NCBI RefSeq assembly: GCF_010731115.1
Contig: NZ_AP022616.1
Location: forward strand, 186,001 to 250,000
Length of the DNA stretch: 64,000 nt
Source of the DNA: Mycolicibacterium phocaicum
GTDB lineage: Bacteria; Actinomycetota; Actinomycetes; Mycobacteriales; Mycobacteriaceae
Reading direction: 5' to 3'
A program made the position numbers and the translations under genes. Under the pieces are notes generated by a model, which saw nothing but the letters and a program-made list of their open reading frames with translations, was not told the DNA's origin and made no database searches. Shown one piece after another: positions 41,255-49,421 of this stretch. Numbering within the stretch: the stretch's first letter is position 1; each line of letters begins with the position of its first letter.

Positions 41255-41635
41255 ATGGCTCTCACCTTCGCCGATGTCGCCACCGCGAACTACGTCCTGC
41301 TGACCACGTTCACCAAGGACGGCCGGCCCAAGCCGACCGCCGTCTGGGCGGTCCCGGACGGTGACCGGCTGCTGGTCATCTCCGAGGCCAAGGCTTGGAA
41401 GGTCAAGCGGATCCGGAACACCCCGCGCGTGACGGTCGCCAAGTGCGACATGCGCGGCAACCCGAAGAGCGAGGCCGTCGAGGCGACGGCGGCGATCCTG
41501 GACAAGTCGCAGCTGGGCACGGTCTACGACGGCATCGGCAAGCGCTACGGATTGCTCGGCAAGGCCTTCAACTTCTTCTCCAAGCTGCGCGGCGGTATGG
41601 AGAACAACGTCGCGCTGGAGCTGCGGGCGGCGTGA
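41255..41635 (+). CDS. PPOX-class F420-dependent protein, copy 1
   Basis: 126 residues. FADVATANYVLLTTFTKDGR, then PKPTAVWAVPDGDRLLVISE and KVKRIRNTPRVTVAKCD show the flavin/F420 split barrel. TAACCT ends 7 nt before the ATG, fitting a leaderless mRNA. The stop overlaps purU by GTGA. A paralogue with the same opening motif lies directly after purU. Function unknown; F420-dependent reductase likely. Confidence 0.87.
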   Translation: MALTFADVATANYVLLTTFTKDGRPKPTAVWAVPDGDRLLVISEAKAWKVKRIRNTPRVTVAKCDMRGNPKSEAVEATAAILDKSQLGTVYDGIGKRYGLLGKAFNFFSKLRGGMENNVALELRAA

Positions 41636-42522
41636 GTCAATTCCCTGCCGGCGCGCCAAAGCTGCCGCGCCACAAGGACATCGGGCGGCTACTGCTGAAC
41701 TGCCCGGATCGTCGTGGTGTCATCGCCGCGGTGTCGACGTTCCTGACCCGCTCCGGCGCCAACATCATCTCGCTGGACCAGCACTCGACGGCTCCGGAAG
41801 ACGGTGTCTTCCTGCAGCGCACCGTCTTCCATCTGCCGGGGCTGGCCGCGGCGCAGCCCGACCTGGAGCGCGAATTCCAGGCCGTGGCAGACGAATTCGA
41901 CATGGACTACCGGTTCGCCGACGCGTCCAAGCCGAAGCGGGTGGCGATCATGGCGTCGACCGCCGACCACTGCCTCCTCGACCTGCTGTGGCGCAACCGT
42001 CGCGGCGAACTCGACATGACCGTGGTGATGGTGATCTCCAACCACGCTGACCTCGCCGAGCAGGTCCGGGCGTTCGGGGTGCCGTTCGTGCACATCCCGG
42101 CCAGCCGCGACATCCGGGAGCAGGCCGAACAGCGCCAGCTCGAGCTGCTCAAGGGCAACGTCGATCTGGTCGTGCTGGCCCGCTACATGCAGATCATCAC
42201 GCCCGAGTTCCTCGGGGCCATCGGGTGTCCGCTGATCAACATCCACCATTCGTTCCTGCCGGCGTTCGTCGGCGCCACGCCGTACCGGCGGGCCAAGGAG
42301 CGCGGCGTGAAACTGGTCGGTGCCACTGCGCACTACGTGACCGAGGACCTTGACGAGGGCCCGATCATCGAGCAGGACGTGGTCCGCGTCGACCACACCC
42401 ACAGCGTCGAGGAACTCGTCCGCCTCGGCGCCGATGTGGAACGCGCCGTGCTGTCGCGGGCCGTGCTGTGGCACTGTCAGGACCGCATTCTGCGCCACGG
42501 CAACGAAACCGTGGTCTTCTAG
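41632..42522 (+). CDS. purU: Formyltetrahydrofolate deformylase
   Basis: 296 residues from a GTG. An N-terminal ACT domain (RLLLNCPDRRGVIAAVSTFL) precedes the formyltransferase fold with the catalytic stretch NIHHSFLPAFVGATPYRRAK near residue 203 and the aspartate region HYVTEDLDEGPIIEQDV. It releases formate from 10-formyl-THF, balancing one-carbon units and feeding PurT where present. It sits between two PPOX paralogues in one transcription unit. Confidence 0.95.
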   Translation: MSQFPAGAPKLPRHKDIGRLLLNCPDRRGVIAAVSTFLTRSGANIISLDQHSTAPEDGVFLQRTVFHLPGLAAAQPDLEREFQAVADEFDMDYRFADASKPKRVAIMASTADHCLLDLLWRNRRGELDMTVVMVISNHADLAEQVRAFGVPFVHIPASRDIREQAEQRQLELLKGNVDLVVLARYMQIITPEFLGAIGCPLINIHHSFLPAFVGATPYRRAKERGVKLVGATAHYVTEDLDEGPIIEQDVVRVDHTHSVEELVRLGADVERAVLSRAVLWHCQDRILRHGNETVVF

Positions 42523-42526
42523 AGCC

Positions 42527-42919
42527 ATGGCTCCGACATTCGAAGACGTGTACCGCGAGAAGTACCTGTTGCTGACCACCTTCACGAAGGACGGCCGGCC
42601 CAAGCCGACGCCGGTGTGGGGCGTGCCGCACGAGGGCAAGCTGCTGATCAGCACCGACGACGGCTCGTGGAAGACCAAGCGGATCAAGAACACGCCGCGG
42701 GTCACCATCCAGAAATGCGGCGCGCTCGGAAAGGTCAAGGGTGAACCGGTCGAGGCCATCGCCCGCAATCTGCCGAAGTCCGAGACCAAGCGCGTTTTCG
42801 ACATGGTGACCAGGCGCTACTGGTGGCACGCCTGGTGGTGGATTCCGCAGGCCATCATCCGCGGCGGTGTCGACAAGGTGCACGCCGCCATCGAGGTCGA
42901 GCCGCTTCCCGGCGGCTAG
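42527..42919 (+). CDS. PPOX-class F420-dependent protein, copy 2
   Basis: 130 residues. FEDVYREKYLLLTTFTKDGR, then PKPTPVWGVPHEGKLLISTD and KTKRIKNTPRVTIQKC match copy 1 at 41255 across most of the barrel. A tryptophan-rich segment RYWWHAWWWIPQAI near the C-terminal end is unlike copy 1 and could contact a membrane. Begins 4 nt after the purU stop. Confidence 0.86.
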   Translation: MAPTFEDVYREKYLLLTTFTKDGRPKPTPVWGVPHEGKLLISTDDGSWKTKRIKNTPRVTIQKCGALGKVKGEPVEAIARNLPKSETKRVFDMVTRRYWWHAWWWIPQAIIRGGVDKVHAAIEVEPLPGG

Positions 42920-42953
42920 GAACCAATTCCGGCGTTTCCGCGTTGTCCAGTGC

Positions 42954-43442
42954 ATGGCGATGCGACTATTTCTGGTTTATGCCCTGGTCGAGGTCGCGGT
43001 GCTGGCAGCCCTGGCCTCGACCATCGGTGTGGCTTGGACGTTGCTGGCGCTGCTGGCCACTTTTGCCGTCGGCCTGGCCATCGCGGGCACGCAGATCACC
43101 CGGCATTTCAGCAGGTTGTCCGACGCGCTGAGCGCTCGATCCGCCGACCCGACACTGGCCACCGACAGCCTGTTGGTGGCGCTCGGCACGGTCCTGGTCG
43201 TGGTGCCGGGGCTGGCCAGCTCCGTACTCGGCGCGCTCATGCTGGTGCCGTTCACCCGGCGCGCGGTGCGCCCGGCGGCCAACGCCCTGTTCGGCCGTCG
43301 GCTCACCCCGATGGACTTCCCGACCCAGGTGATCTACATCAATCACGACGAGCGCTACCGCGGCCGCGGCGAGTACATCGACGGCGAAGTGATCGAGGTC
43401 ATCGACAGTTCACCGGTCGCCGTGCACCGGCACGCCGGCTGA
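42954..43442 (+). CDS. fxsA: FxsA-family membrane protein
   Basis: 162 residues from the ATG at 42954 (a second ATG two codons later is possible). Helices are MRLFLVYALVEVAVLAALAS, TLLALLATFAVGLAIAG and TLVVVPGLASSVLGALMLVP, the topology of FxsA. The charged tail follows the last helix. FxsA relieves phage F exclusion in E. coli; its mycobacterial role is unknown. Gene order fxsA, amidohydrolase, lnt/ppm1, rbpA matches M. tuberculosis Rv2053c to Rv2050. Confidence 0.85.
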   Translation: MAMRLFLVYALVEVAVLAALASTIGVAWTLLALLATFAVGLAIAGTQITRHFSRLSDALSARSADPTLATDSLLVALGTVLVVVPGLASSVLGALMLVPFTRRAVRPAANALFGRRLTPMDFPTQVIYINHDERYRGRGEYIDGEVIEVIDSSPVAVHRHAG

Positions 43443-43463
43443 ACGGACTAACCTGTCACCTTC

Positions 43464-45080
43464 GTGACCACCTTTGCGACGACGCTGCTGCTGGGCGGTC
43501 GTATTCACAGCCCTGCGGCGCCCGACGCCACCGCGATCGCGATCCGCGACGGCGTGGTGGCCTGGCTCGGTTCCGATGACGTCGGCCGGGCGCTGCACCC
43601 CGACGCCACCGTCGTCGACCTCGAGGGCGCGTTCGTGGCGCCGGCGTTCGTCGACAGCCATGTGCATCTGACCGCCACCGGGCTCACCGTGGTCGGGCTC
43701 GACCTGCGTACCGCGACATCGCTGCCGCACCTGCTGACCTTGCTGGCCGAACACGCCGCACAGCATCCGGACGGCATCATCTGGGGCCACGGCTGGGACG
43801 AATCCGGCTGGCCAGAGCGCGTCGTTCCGACCACCGCCGACCTCGACGGTGTCCTCGGCGGCCGGCCTGCGTACCTGGCCCGGGTCGACGTGCACTCGGC
43901 CGTCGCCACGACCGGCCTGCGGCAGCTGGTGCCGGGGCTCGCCGACGCCGCGGGCTTCTCCGCACAGGGACCGCTGACCGCCGACGCCCACCACCGCGTG
44001 CGCGCCGCGGCCCGCAATCTGCTCAGCGCGGCGCAGCGCCGCGACGCCCAGCGCGCCGCGCTCGACCTGGCCGCCCGCAACGGCATCGTCGCGGTGCACG
44101 AGTGCGCCGGCCCCGAGATCGGCGGCCTCGACGACTGGGCCGACCTGCGCGCCACCGAACACGGCGTCGACATCGTCGGCTACTGGGGCGAGGCCGTCGA
44201 CGACGCGGCCGCGGCCCGCGACCTGATGGCCCGGACCGGCGCCCAGGGCCTGGCCGGCGACCTCTTCATCGACGGTGCGCTGGGCTCCCGCACCGCCTGG
44301 CTGCAGCAGCCCTACACCGATGCGCCCGACTGCTGTGGCAACACCTACCTGGACACCGACGCCGTCACCGCACACCTGCTGGCCTGCACCGAGGCCGGCA
44401 TCACCGCGGGCTTCCACGTCATCGGCGACGCCGCCGTCGCGACCGTCGTCGAAGCCCTGGACCGGACCGTGGCCGTGTTCGGGGCACCCGCGGTGGCGCG
44501 CTGTGGGCACCGGCTGGAGCACCTCGAGATGGTCGACGCGGAGCAGGCGCGCAAGCTCGGCGCGTGGGGCGTGGTCGCCAGCATGCAGCCGAATTTCGAC
44601 GCGCTCTGGGGCGGTGCCGACGGCATGTACGCGCAGCGTCTCGGTGTCGATCGAGCGCGGGGTTTGAACCCGTTTGCGCTGTTAGCATCGCAAGGCGTGC
44701 CCCTCGCCTTCGGTTCGGACAGTCCTGTCACCAGCATCAATCCATGGGAATCGGTGCGCGCGGCCATCAGTCACCGCACGGCCGGCAGTGCCATCTCGGC
44801 GCGGTCGGCATTCCTGGCGGCCAGCCGCGGCGCCTGGCGGGCCGGCGGTGTCCGTGACGGCATGACGGGGACGCTGGTGCCCGGTGCCGTCGCGTCGTAC
44901 GCCGTGTGGCAGGTTCCAGGCGGTGCCGAGGCATTGGACGTCACCGCACCGGCCGACGCCGTGCAGCGCTGGTCGACCGATCCGCGGTCGCGGGTACCGG
45001 CGCTGCCGCCCCTGGGGCCCGATGACGAGCTGCCGACCTGCCTGCAGACCGTGCACCGCGGTGAGCTGATCCATGGCTGA
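43464..45080 (+). CDS. Amidohydrolase-superfamily metal-dependent hydrolase (YtcJ type)
   Basis: 538 residues from a GTG; TAACCT ends 9 nt before it. Metal motif [16 protein letters not shown] near residue 65, [14 protein letters not shown] near 270, [18 protein letters not shown] near 315, [11 protein letters not shown] near 350 and [19 protein letters not shown] near 415. Related to the protein at 15666 but in a conserved housekeeping neighbourhood. Its end overlaps lnt by 8 bp. Substrate unknown. Confidence 0.87.
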   Translation: MTTFATTLLLGGRIHSPAAPDATAIAIRDGVVAWLGSDDVGRALHPDATVVDLEGAFVAPAFVDSHVHLTATGLTVVGLDLRTATSLPHLLTLLAEHAAQHPDGIIWGHGWDESGWPERVVPTTADLDGVLGGRPAYLARVDVHSAVATTGLRQLVPGLADAAGFSAQGPLTADAHHRVRAAARNLLSAAQRRDAQRAALDLAARNGIVAVHECAGPEIGGLDDWADLRATEHGVDIVGYWGEAVDDAAAARDLMARTGAQGLAGDLFIDGALGSRTAWLQQPYTDAPDCCGNTYLDTDAVTAHLLACTEAGITAGFHVIGDAAVATVVEALDRTVAVFGAPAVARCGHRLEHLEMVDAEQARKLGAWGVVASMQPNFDALWGGADGMYAQRLGVDRARGLNPFALLASQGVPLAFGSDSPVTSINPWESVRAAISHRTAGSAISARSAFLAASRGAWRAGGVRDGMTGTLVPGAVASYAVWQVPGGAEALDVTAPADAVQRWSTDPRSRVPALPPLGPDDELPTCLQTVHRGELIHG

Positions 45081-46857
45081 GGGCACCGAAGAGGTACAGG
45101 AAGAAGTACCGGAAGCGGCCCCGGCCGAGCCGCAGCCGGAAACTCCCGACGCACCCGAAGAGCCACTGGGGCCCGGCCGCGGTGCGCGCATCGTCGCCGG
45201 CCTGCGCCGGTTCTTCGAGCCCCGGTTGATCCGGCTGGCCGCCGCCGTCGTCGCCGGTCTGCTGCTGTGCGCGAGCTTCCCGCCGTTCGACCTCTGGTAC
45301 CTGTCGTTCGTCGCGCTGGCGCTGCTGGCTTGGGTACTGATCGACGAACGCACCACGCCCGCAGGCGGTTTCGGCTACAGCATGCTGGCCGGGATGGTGT
45401 TCTACGCGCTGCTGCTGCCGTGGATCAGCAACTTCGTCGGCCCCGTGCCATGGCTGATGCTGGCGGCGTTGGAGGCGTTCTTCACCGGGGTGTTCGGCGT
45501 GACCGCGGTGCTGGTGCGGCGCCTGCCGGCTTGGCCGCTGTGGTTCGCCGCGCTGTGGGTATTTGCCGAATGGCTCAAGTCGACGGTGCCGTTCGGCGGC
45601 TTCCCGTGGGGCGTCGTCGCCTTCAGCCAGACCGACAGCCCACTGCTGCCGCTCGCGCAGCTCGGCGGCGCGCCGCTGGTGTCGTTCGCGGTGGCGCTCA
45701 TCGGTTTCAGCGCAACGGCCATCGTGCTCGAGGCGGTCAGGCACTGGCGGCACGATCACCGCACGGGTGCCGCGGCTCCGCCGGAGGTGTTCATCCCGGG
45801 CATCTGCATCGCCGTGGTGCTGCTGCTCACCGTGCTGGCGTGGCCGCACGTCCGCAAGGCCGGTGCCGGTGCGGGTGACGACCCCGCGATCAACGTCGCC
45901 GCGGTCCAGGGCAACGTGCCGCGTCTCGGCTTGGACTTCAACGCCCAGCGGCGCGCAGTGCTCGACAACCACGTCCATGAAACCAAGCTGCTGGCCGAGG
46001 ACGTCCGCGCCGGGCGCGCACCGCAACCGACGGTGGTGATCTGGCCGGAGAACTCGTCGGACATCGACCCGCTGGTCAATGCCGACGCCGCGGAACTGAT
46101 CTCGGCCGCATCCTCCGCGATCCACGCGCCGATCCTGGTGGGCACCGTGCTGGCCGCACCGGAGTACACGCCGGAGCATCCGGTGACCACCAACTCGGTG
46201 ATCGTCTGGAACGGGACGGACGGGCCGGGGGAGCGCCACGACAAGGCCATCGTCCAGCCGTTCGGGGAGTACCTGCCCTGGCGCAGCTTCTTCCGGATGT
46301 TGTCGCCGTACGCCGATCGGGCCGGCTACTTCGTACCGGGCAACGGCACCGGCGTCGTCACCGCCGCGGGGGTGCCGATCGGGGTGACGACCTGCTGGGA
46401 GGTCATCTTCGACCGCGCCGCCCGGCAGTCGGTACTCAATGGCGCGCAGCTGCTGGCGGTGCCCGCGAACAACGCGACGTTCGACGAACCGATGAGCGTG
46501 CAGCAGCTGGCGTTCGCCCGGTTGCGTGCCGTCGAACACGACCGGTACGTCGTCGTCGCGGGTACCACCGGCATCAGCGCCGTGGTCGCGCCGAACGGCC
46601 AGGTCCTCGAGCGCACCGAGTTCTTCCAGCCCGGTTATCTGGATCGCCAGGTGCGGTTGAAGACCGATCTGACCTTCGCCACGCGGTGGGGACCGGTCAT
46701 CAACAGTGTGCTCATCGGGGTCGGCGTTTCGGCTCTTCTGGCAGCCATGTTGCACAATAGGAAGCTCGTGCGCCGCCGCCAGGCGGCTGCGGAGCGTCAG
46801 GACGGCAGTACAGCCGGGCCTGACACCGACACCGACACCGAGAACGAACAGGGGTAA
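45073..46857 (+). CDS. lnt: Apolipoprotein N-acyltransferase
   Basis: 594 residues. An acidic N-terminal tail, then about six to seven membrane helices, then the nitrilase domain. The catalytic set is Glu in [10 protein letters not shown] near 327, Lys in [15 protein letters not shown] near 390 and Cys in [15 protein letters not shown] near 441. It adds the third acyl chain to lipoproteins at the outer face of the inner membrane. In M. tuberculosis it is fused to Ppm1 (Rv2051c); here the two are separate genes joined by a TAATG overlap, as in M. smegmatis. Confidence 0.94.
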   Translation: MAEGTEEVQEEVPEAAPAEPQPETPDAPEEPLGPGRGARIVAGLRRFFEPRLIRLAAAVVAGLLLCASFPPFDLWYLSFVALALLAWVLIDERTTPAGGFGYSMLAGMVFYALLLPWISNFVGPVPWLMLAALEAFFTGVFGVTAVLVRRLPAWPLWFAALWVFAEWLKSTVPFGGFPWGVVAFSQTDSPLLPLAQLGGAPLVSFAVALIGFSATAIVLEAVRHWRHDHRTGAAAPPEVFIPGICIAVVLLLTVLAWPHVRKAGAGAGDDPAINVAAVQGNVPRLGLDFNAQRRAVLDNHVHETKLLAEDVRAGRAPQPTVVIWPENSSDIDPLVNADAAELISAASSAIHAPILVGTVLAAPEYTPEHPVTTNSVIVWNGTDGPGERHDKAIVQPFGEYLPWRSFFRMLSPYADRAGYFVPGNGTGVVTAAGVPIGVTTCWEVIFDRAARQSVLNGAQLLAVPANNATFDEPMSVQQLAFARLRAVEHDRYVVVAGTTGISAVVAPNGQVLERTEFFQPGYLDRQVRLKTDLTFATRWGPVINSVLIGVGVSALLAAMLHNRKLVRRRQAAAERQDGSTAGPDTDTDTENEQG

Positions 46858-47618
46858 TGACCATGGGCGAGGACCGTCCGAGTCAGCGCACGCTGGTCAT
46901 CATTCCGACCTACAACGAGCGCGAGAACCTGCCGTTGATCGTCGGCCGGGTGCACGCCGCCCGTCCGGACGTCCACGTGCTCGTCGTCGACGACGACAGC
47001 CCCGACGGCACCGGCCAGCTGGCCGACGAGCTGGCACTGGCCGATCCCGACCGCGTGCACGTCATGCACCGCGCCGGCAAGGGCGGTCTGGGCGCCGCGT
47101 ACCTCGCCGGGTTCGCCTGGGGCCTGGGCCGCGGCTACAGCGTGCTGGTCGAGATGGACGCCGACGGCAGCCACGCGCCCGAGGAGCTGTACCGCCTGCT
47201 GGACGCCGTCGACGCCGGCGCCGACCTGGCCATCGGGTCGCGGTACGTCCCGGGCGGCGCCATCCGCAACTGGCCGCGTCGCCGGCTCGTCCTGTCGCGC
47301 ACCGCGAACACCTACGCCCGCGTGCTGCTGGGCGTCAAGATTCACGACATCACGGCCGGCTACCGCGCCTACCGGCACGACGTGCTGGAGAAGATCGGCC
47401 TCGATGACGTCGATTCGAAGGGCTACTGCTTCCAGATCGACCTGACGTGGCGCGCCATCAACGCGGGCTTCACCGTCGTCGAGGTGCCCATCACGTTCAC
47501 CGAGCGCGAACTGGGCGTCTCGAAGATGAGCGGGTCCAACATCCGCGAGGCCATGTCGCAGGTGGCGAAGTGGGGCATCCGCGGCCGGCTGGACCGGGCC
47601 CGCGGCGTCGTCCGCTAG
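46857..47618 (+). CDS. ppm1: Polyprenol monophosphomannose synthase
   Basis: 253 residues. It is a GT2 family enzyme: [20 protein letters not shown], the nucleotide-metal region [13 protein letters not shown] near 45, [19 protein letters not shown] near 100, and [20 protein letters not shown]. It transfers mannose from GDP-mannose to polyprenyl phosphate, the donor for LM/LAM and protein mannosylation. It lacks its own membrane domain and is coupled to Lnt, which may anchor it. A terminator lies after its stop. Confidence 0.93.
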   Translation: MTMGEDRPSQRTLVIIPTYNERENLPLIVGRVHAARPDVHVLVVDDDSPDGTGQLADELALADPDRVHVMHRAGKGGLGAAYLAGFAWGLGRGYSVLVEMDADGSHAPEELYRLLDAVDAGADLAIGSRYVPGGAIRNWPRRRLVLSRTANTYARVLLGVKIHDITAGYRAYRHDVLEKIGLDDVDSKGYCFQIDLTWRAINAGFTVVEVPITFTERELGVSKMSGSNIREAMSQVAKWGIRGRLDRARGVVR

Positions 47619-47638
47619 CGACACCGGCCACAAGCACG

Positions 47639-47668
47639 AAAAAGCCCCGCCTCGCGGCGGGGCTTTTT
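47639..47668. terminator. Bidirectional rho-independent terminator
   Basis: AAAAAGCCCCGCC-TCGC-GGCGGGGCTTTTT: a 13-bp perfect stem with A and T runs at its ends, between the convergent ppm1 and rbpA. Confidence 0.92.
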
Positions 47669-47682
47669 GTTTGACCAGGCGA

Positions 47683-48018
47683 TCAGCCGCGGCGGCGGGT
47701 CTTGATCAGCTCCAGGCGCTCCTTGAGCAGCTCTTCGAGCTCTTCGACGGAACGACGCTCGAGCAGCATGTCCCAGTGGGTACGCGGCGGCTTGACCTTC
47801 TTGGGCTCGGGCACGTCACCCTCGAGCAGGGTGCCTTCCATGCCGTTCTTGCACGCCCAGGTGCCGGGGATTTCCGCGTCGTCGGCGAAGGGAACTTCGA
47901 ATTCCTCGCCGTTGTCGGTGCGGTAGCGGGCCACCTGCCGCGGTGCCAGGTCATGGTTGCGGTCGGTCTCGTAGCTCACAGCTCCGAGGCGACTACCTCG
48001 CAGAACACGATCAGCCAT
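47683..48018 (-). CDS. rbpA: RNA polymerase-binding protein RbpA
   Basis: 111 residues from the ATG at 48018 (AAGGGAG upstream), nearly identical to my recollection of M. tuberculosis Rv2050. The core domain reads VSYETDRNHDLAPRQVARYR, then PGTWACKNGMEGTLLEGD; the basic linker is PKKVKPPRTHWDMLLERRS; the sigma-interacting helix is ELEELLKERLELIKTRR. It stabilises the sigma-A/RNA polymerase open complex. A GGAACT-N16-CGTTGA promoter of the SigH/SigE type lies upstream. Confidence 0.97.
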   Translation of the reverse strand: MADRVLRGSRLGAVSYETDRNHDLAPRQVARYRTDNGEEFEVPFADDAEIPGTWACKNGMEGTLLEGDVPEPKKVKPPRTHWDMLLERRSVEELEELLKERLELIKTRRRG

Positions 48019-48051
48019 CGTCAATCACTCCCTTGGTATAGCGACAGGGAA

Positions 48052-48079
48052 TCAACGCAGTCCAGCGCCGTGAAGTTCC
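48052..48079 (-). promoter_or_regulatory. ECF (SigH/SigE-type) promoter of rbpA
   Basis: On the minus strand GGAACT (48079-48074) is followed after 16 nt by CGTTGA (48057-48052), 33 nt before the rbpA ATG. This fits the GGAAY-N16-18-CGTT consensus of SigH/SigE. In Streptomyces rbpA is in the SigR regulon, so stress induction is expected. Confidence 0.6.
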
Positions 48080-48135
48080 CGACTCGATTGTCCATGATAC
48101 CGGCGTTCGGCCGCCCGGCGGATACAGTCACGACC

Positions 48136-48150
48136 GTGAGGCGGACATGA
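48136..48150 (+). CDS. Four-codon leaderless uORF
   Basis: TACAGT (48123-48128) ends 7 nt before GTG AGG CGG ACA TGA. The TGA overlaps the ATG of the next gene (ATGA at 48147). A ribosome starting at the 5' end of a leaderless mRNA would translate MRRT, stop, and could restart on the following gene. Confidence 0.45.
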   Translation: MRRT

Positions 48151-48473
48151 AGCGCTCGAAGGCCCAGCCATGCCGGTGGTGTGGCCGGGAGGTGGCCGAC
48201 GCGGGCATGGGCCGTCGGCGCCAGTACTGCCGCCAGTCGTGCCGCCAGCGGGCCTATGAACAGCGGGCCATGGTCAAGGGGACCAACCTGGCCGAGGATT
48301 CGGTGGTACTCAGCGCCGAGGAAGCGGCGGCGCTCTCGGACCGCGTTTATCAGGTACGGTGTGCGGCCGAGGACGTCGCGACGGCTGTTGCCGAAGGCGC
48401 CGGACCCACCGAATTGAAAGAACTGTGTGAGGTGCTGCTGCAGGCCGCCAAAGACGCCGACGGTTGGCGTTAG
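48147..48473 (+). CDS. Small zinc-ribbon-like conserved protein
   Basis: 108 residues. The N-terminal half has CRWCGREVADAGMGRRRQYC and then RQSCRQRAYEQRA, giving a C-x2-C ... C-x3-C pattern likely to hold zinc, in a very basic context that suggests nucleic acid binding. The C-terminal half is acidic and helical. It is divergent from rbpA; the M. tuberculosis gene at this place is Rv2049c. No Shine-Dalgarno, so translation probably depends on the overlapping uORF. Confidence 0.8.
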   Translation: MKRSKAQPCRWCGREVADAGMGRRRQYCRQSCRQRAYEQRAMVKGTNLAEDSVVLSAEEAAALSDRVYQVRCAAEDVATAVAEGAGPTELKELCEVLLQAAKDADGWR

Positions 48474-48505
48474 GGGCGAGCGCGGCGGCGGGAAAGAACT
48501 GGTGC

Positions 48506-49144
48506 ATGACTGACGACCGTCGGCGGATACACAAGCCGACCAAGTTCCTGGGCCGCGGCTTCGAGGCGTTCCACGATGTCGAGGATCCCGTGCAGGACAG
48601 TCGCGTTGCCCACGAGACCGCGGCGGCGCTGCTGGAACGTGTGCGCAGCTATCCGGACCCCGACGTGGTCTCCCGGCTGGTGGCGTACACCGACGAGCAC
48701 GGCATCGAGACCATCGCCGAGTTGTGGGCCGGGGCCGGGCCGCGCAGTCTGCCCGGTGCGCTGTGGCGCGTCTATCTGCTGCGGCTGTCGATCCGCACCG
48801 ACCCCTATGCGGCGAGTCTGATGTTCGGCCGCGGCACGGAGGTGCTGCATTCGATCTACCCGGTGGTCGCCGGTGCGGAGACGCCCGTCGGGCCGACGGA
48901 GATCCGTGAGCTCGCCGACCGGATTCTGCGCGGCGTCTTCGAGGGCGATTTCGCCGTGGCGCTGGAACGCGCGGCGGCGTACTGCCGCGTGAGTGCGGCC
49001 GGCTGCACCAGCCTGGCCGAGGATGCGACGAACACGGCGCCCGAGCGCGCCGCGGAACTCACCGACCGTGCCGTGACGTTCACCCGCATCGCCAACGAAC
49101 TGCACGCCGCGGCCGGGTTGTGGCGCAGCGATTCGCTGGATTGA
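48506..49144 (+). CDS. Conserved mycobacterial protein of unknown function
   Basis: 212 residues from the ATG at 48506, weak GGGAAAG upstream. It is all-helical by appearance, with LLERVRSYPDPDVVSRLVAY, then IAELWAGAGPRSLPGALWRV, a region containing TDPYAASLMFGRG and a C-terminal alanine-rich helix. No membrane segment, no catalytic motif recognised. It lies 32 nt after the zinc-ribbon gene and is probably co-transcribed. Confidence 0.75.
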   Translation: MTDDRRRIHKPTKFLGRGFEAFHDVEDPVQDSRVAHETAAALLERVRSYPDPDVVSRLVAYTDEHGIETIAELWAGAGPRSLPGALWRVYLLRLSIRTDPYAASLMFGRGTEVLHSIYPVVAGAETPVGPTEIRELADRILRGVFEGDFAVALERAAAYCRVSAAGCTSLAEDATNTAPERAAELTDRAVTFTRIANELHAAAGLWRSDSLD

Positions 49145-49188
49145 CGCTGTCACCGCCGATGTCGGCGGGAAACAGCTGAGAAGTTAAA

Positions 49189-49266
49189 GCCAGACCGCAG
49201 AACGCCTCTCGGCGGTAGGCCGCTCGTGGCGGCGAAATTTGGGGCCCGGGGTTACTGCGGCCTGGC
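49189..49266 (+). ncRNA. Candidate structured RNA (closed multi-hairpin)
   Basis: The ends pair: GCCAG-A-CCGCAG (49189-49200) with CTGCGG-C-CTGGC (49255-49266), 11 pairs and one mismatch. Inside are two further hairpins, CGCC-TCTC-GGCG (49203-49214) and GCCGC-TCGTG-GCGGC (49219-49233), and an unpaired A/T-rich AAATTT. The rest of the 277-bp gap holds no gene. I do not recognise an Rfam family. The orientation is assumed to be that of both flanking genes. Confidence 0.4.
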
Positions 49267-49421
49267 GGTCTTCACTCTAGCCGAAGTTCCGGTGAGGTGA
49301 GCAATTCAGTGACGGGTGGCACTGGGCGTCGAGGCCGTCTGCGGGGCGCGCGCGACGACAGATCTTCGCGAGCATGAAGCAGGGTGCGCGATTCGGGCCC
49401 GGCGGGGCTTAGTGTGTCGAC

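Noticed and set aside
49153..49168. CCGCCG-ATGT-CGGCGG as a terminator after the gene ending at 49144.
   Set aside because: The stem is only 6 bp and is followed by GAAACAGC with no T run. It may pause polymerase, but I do not call it a terminator.
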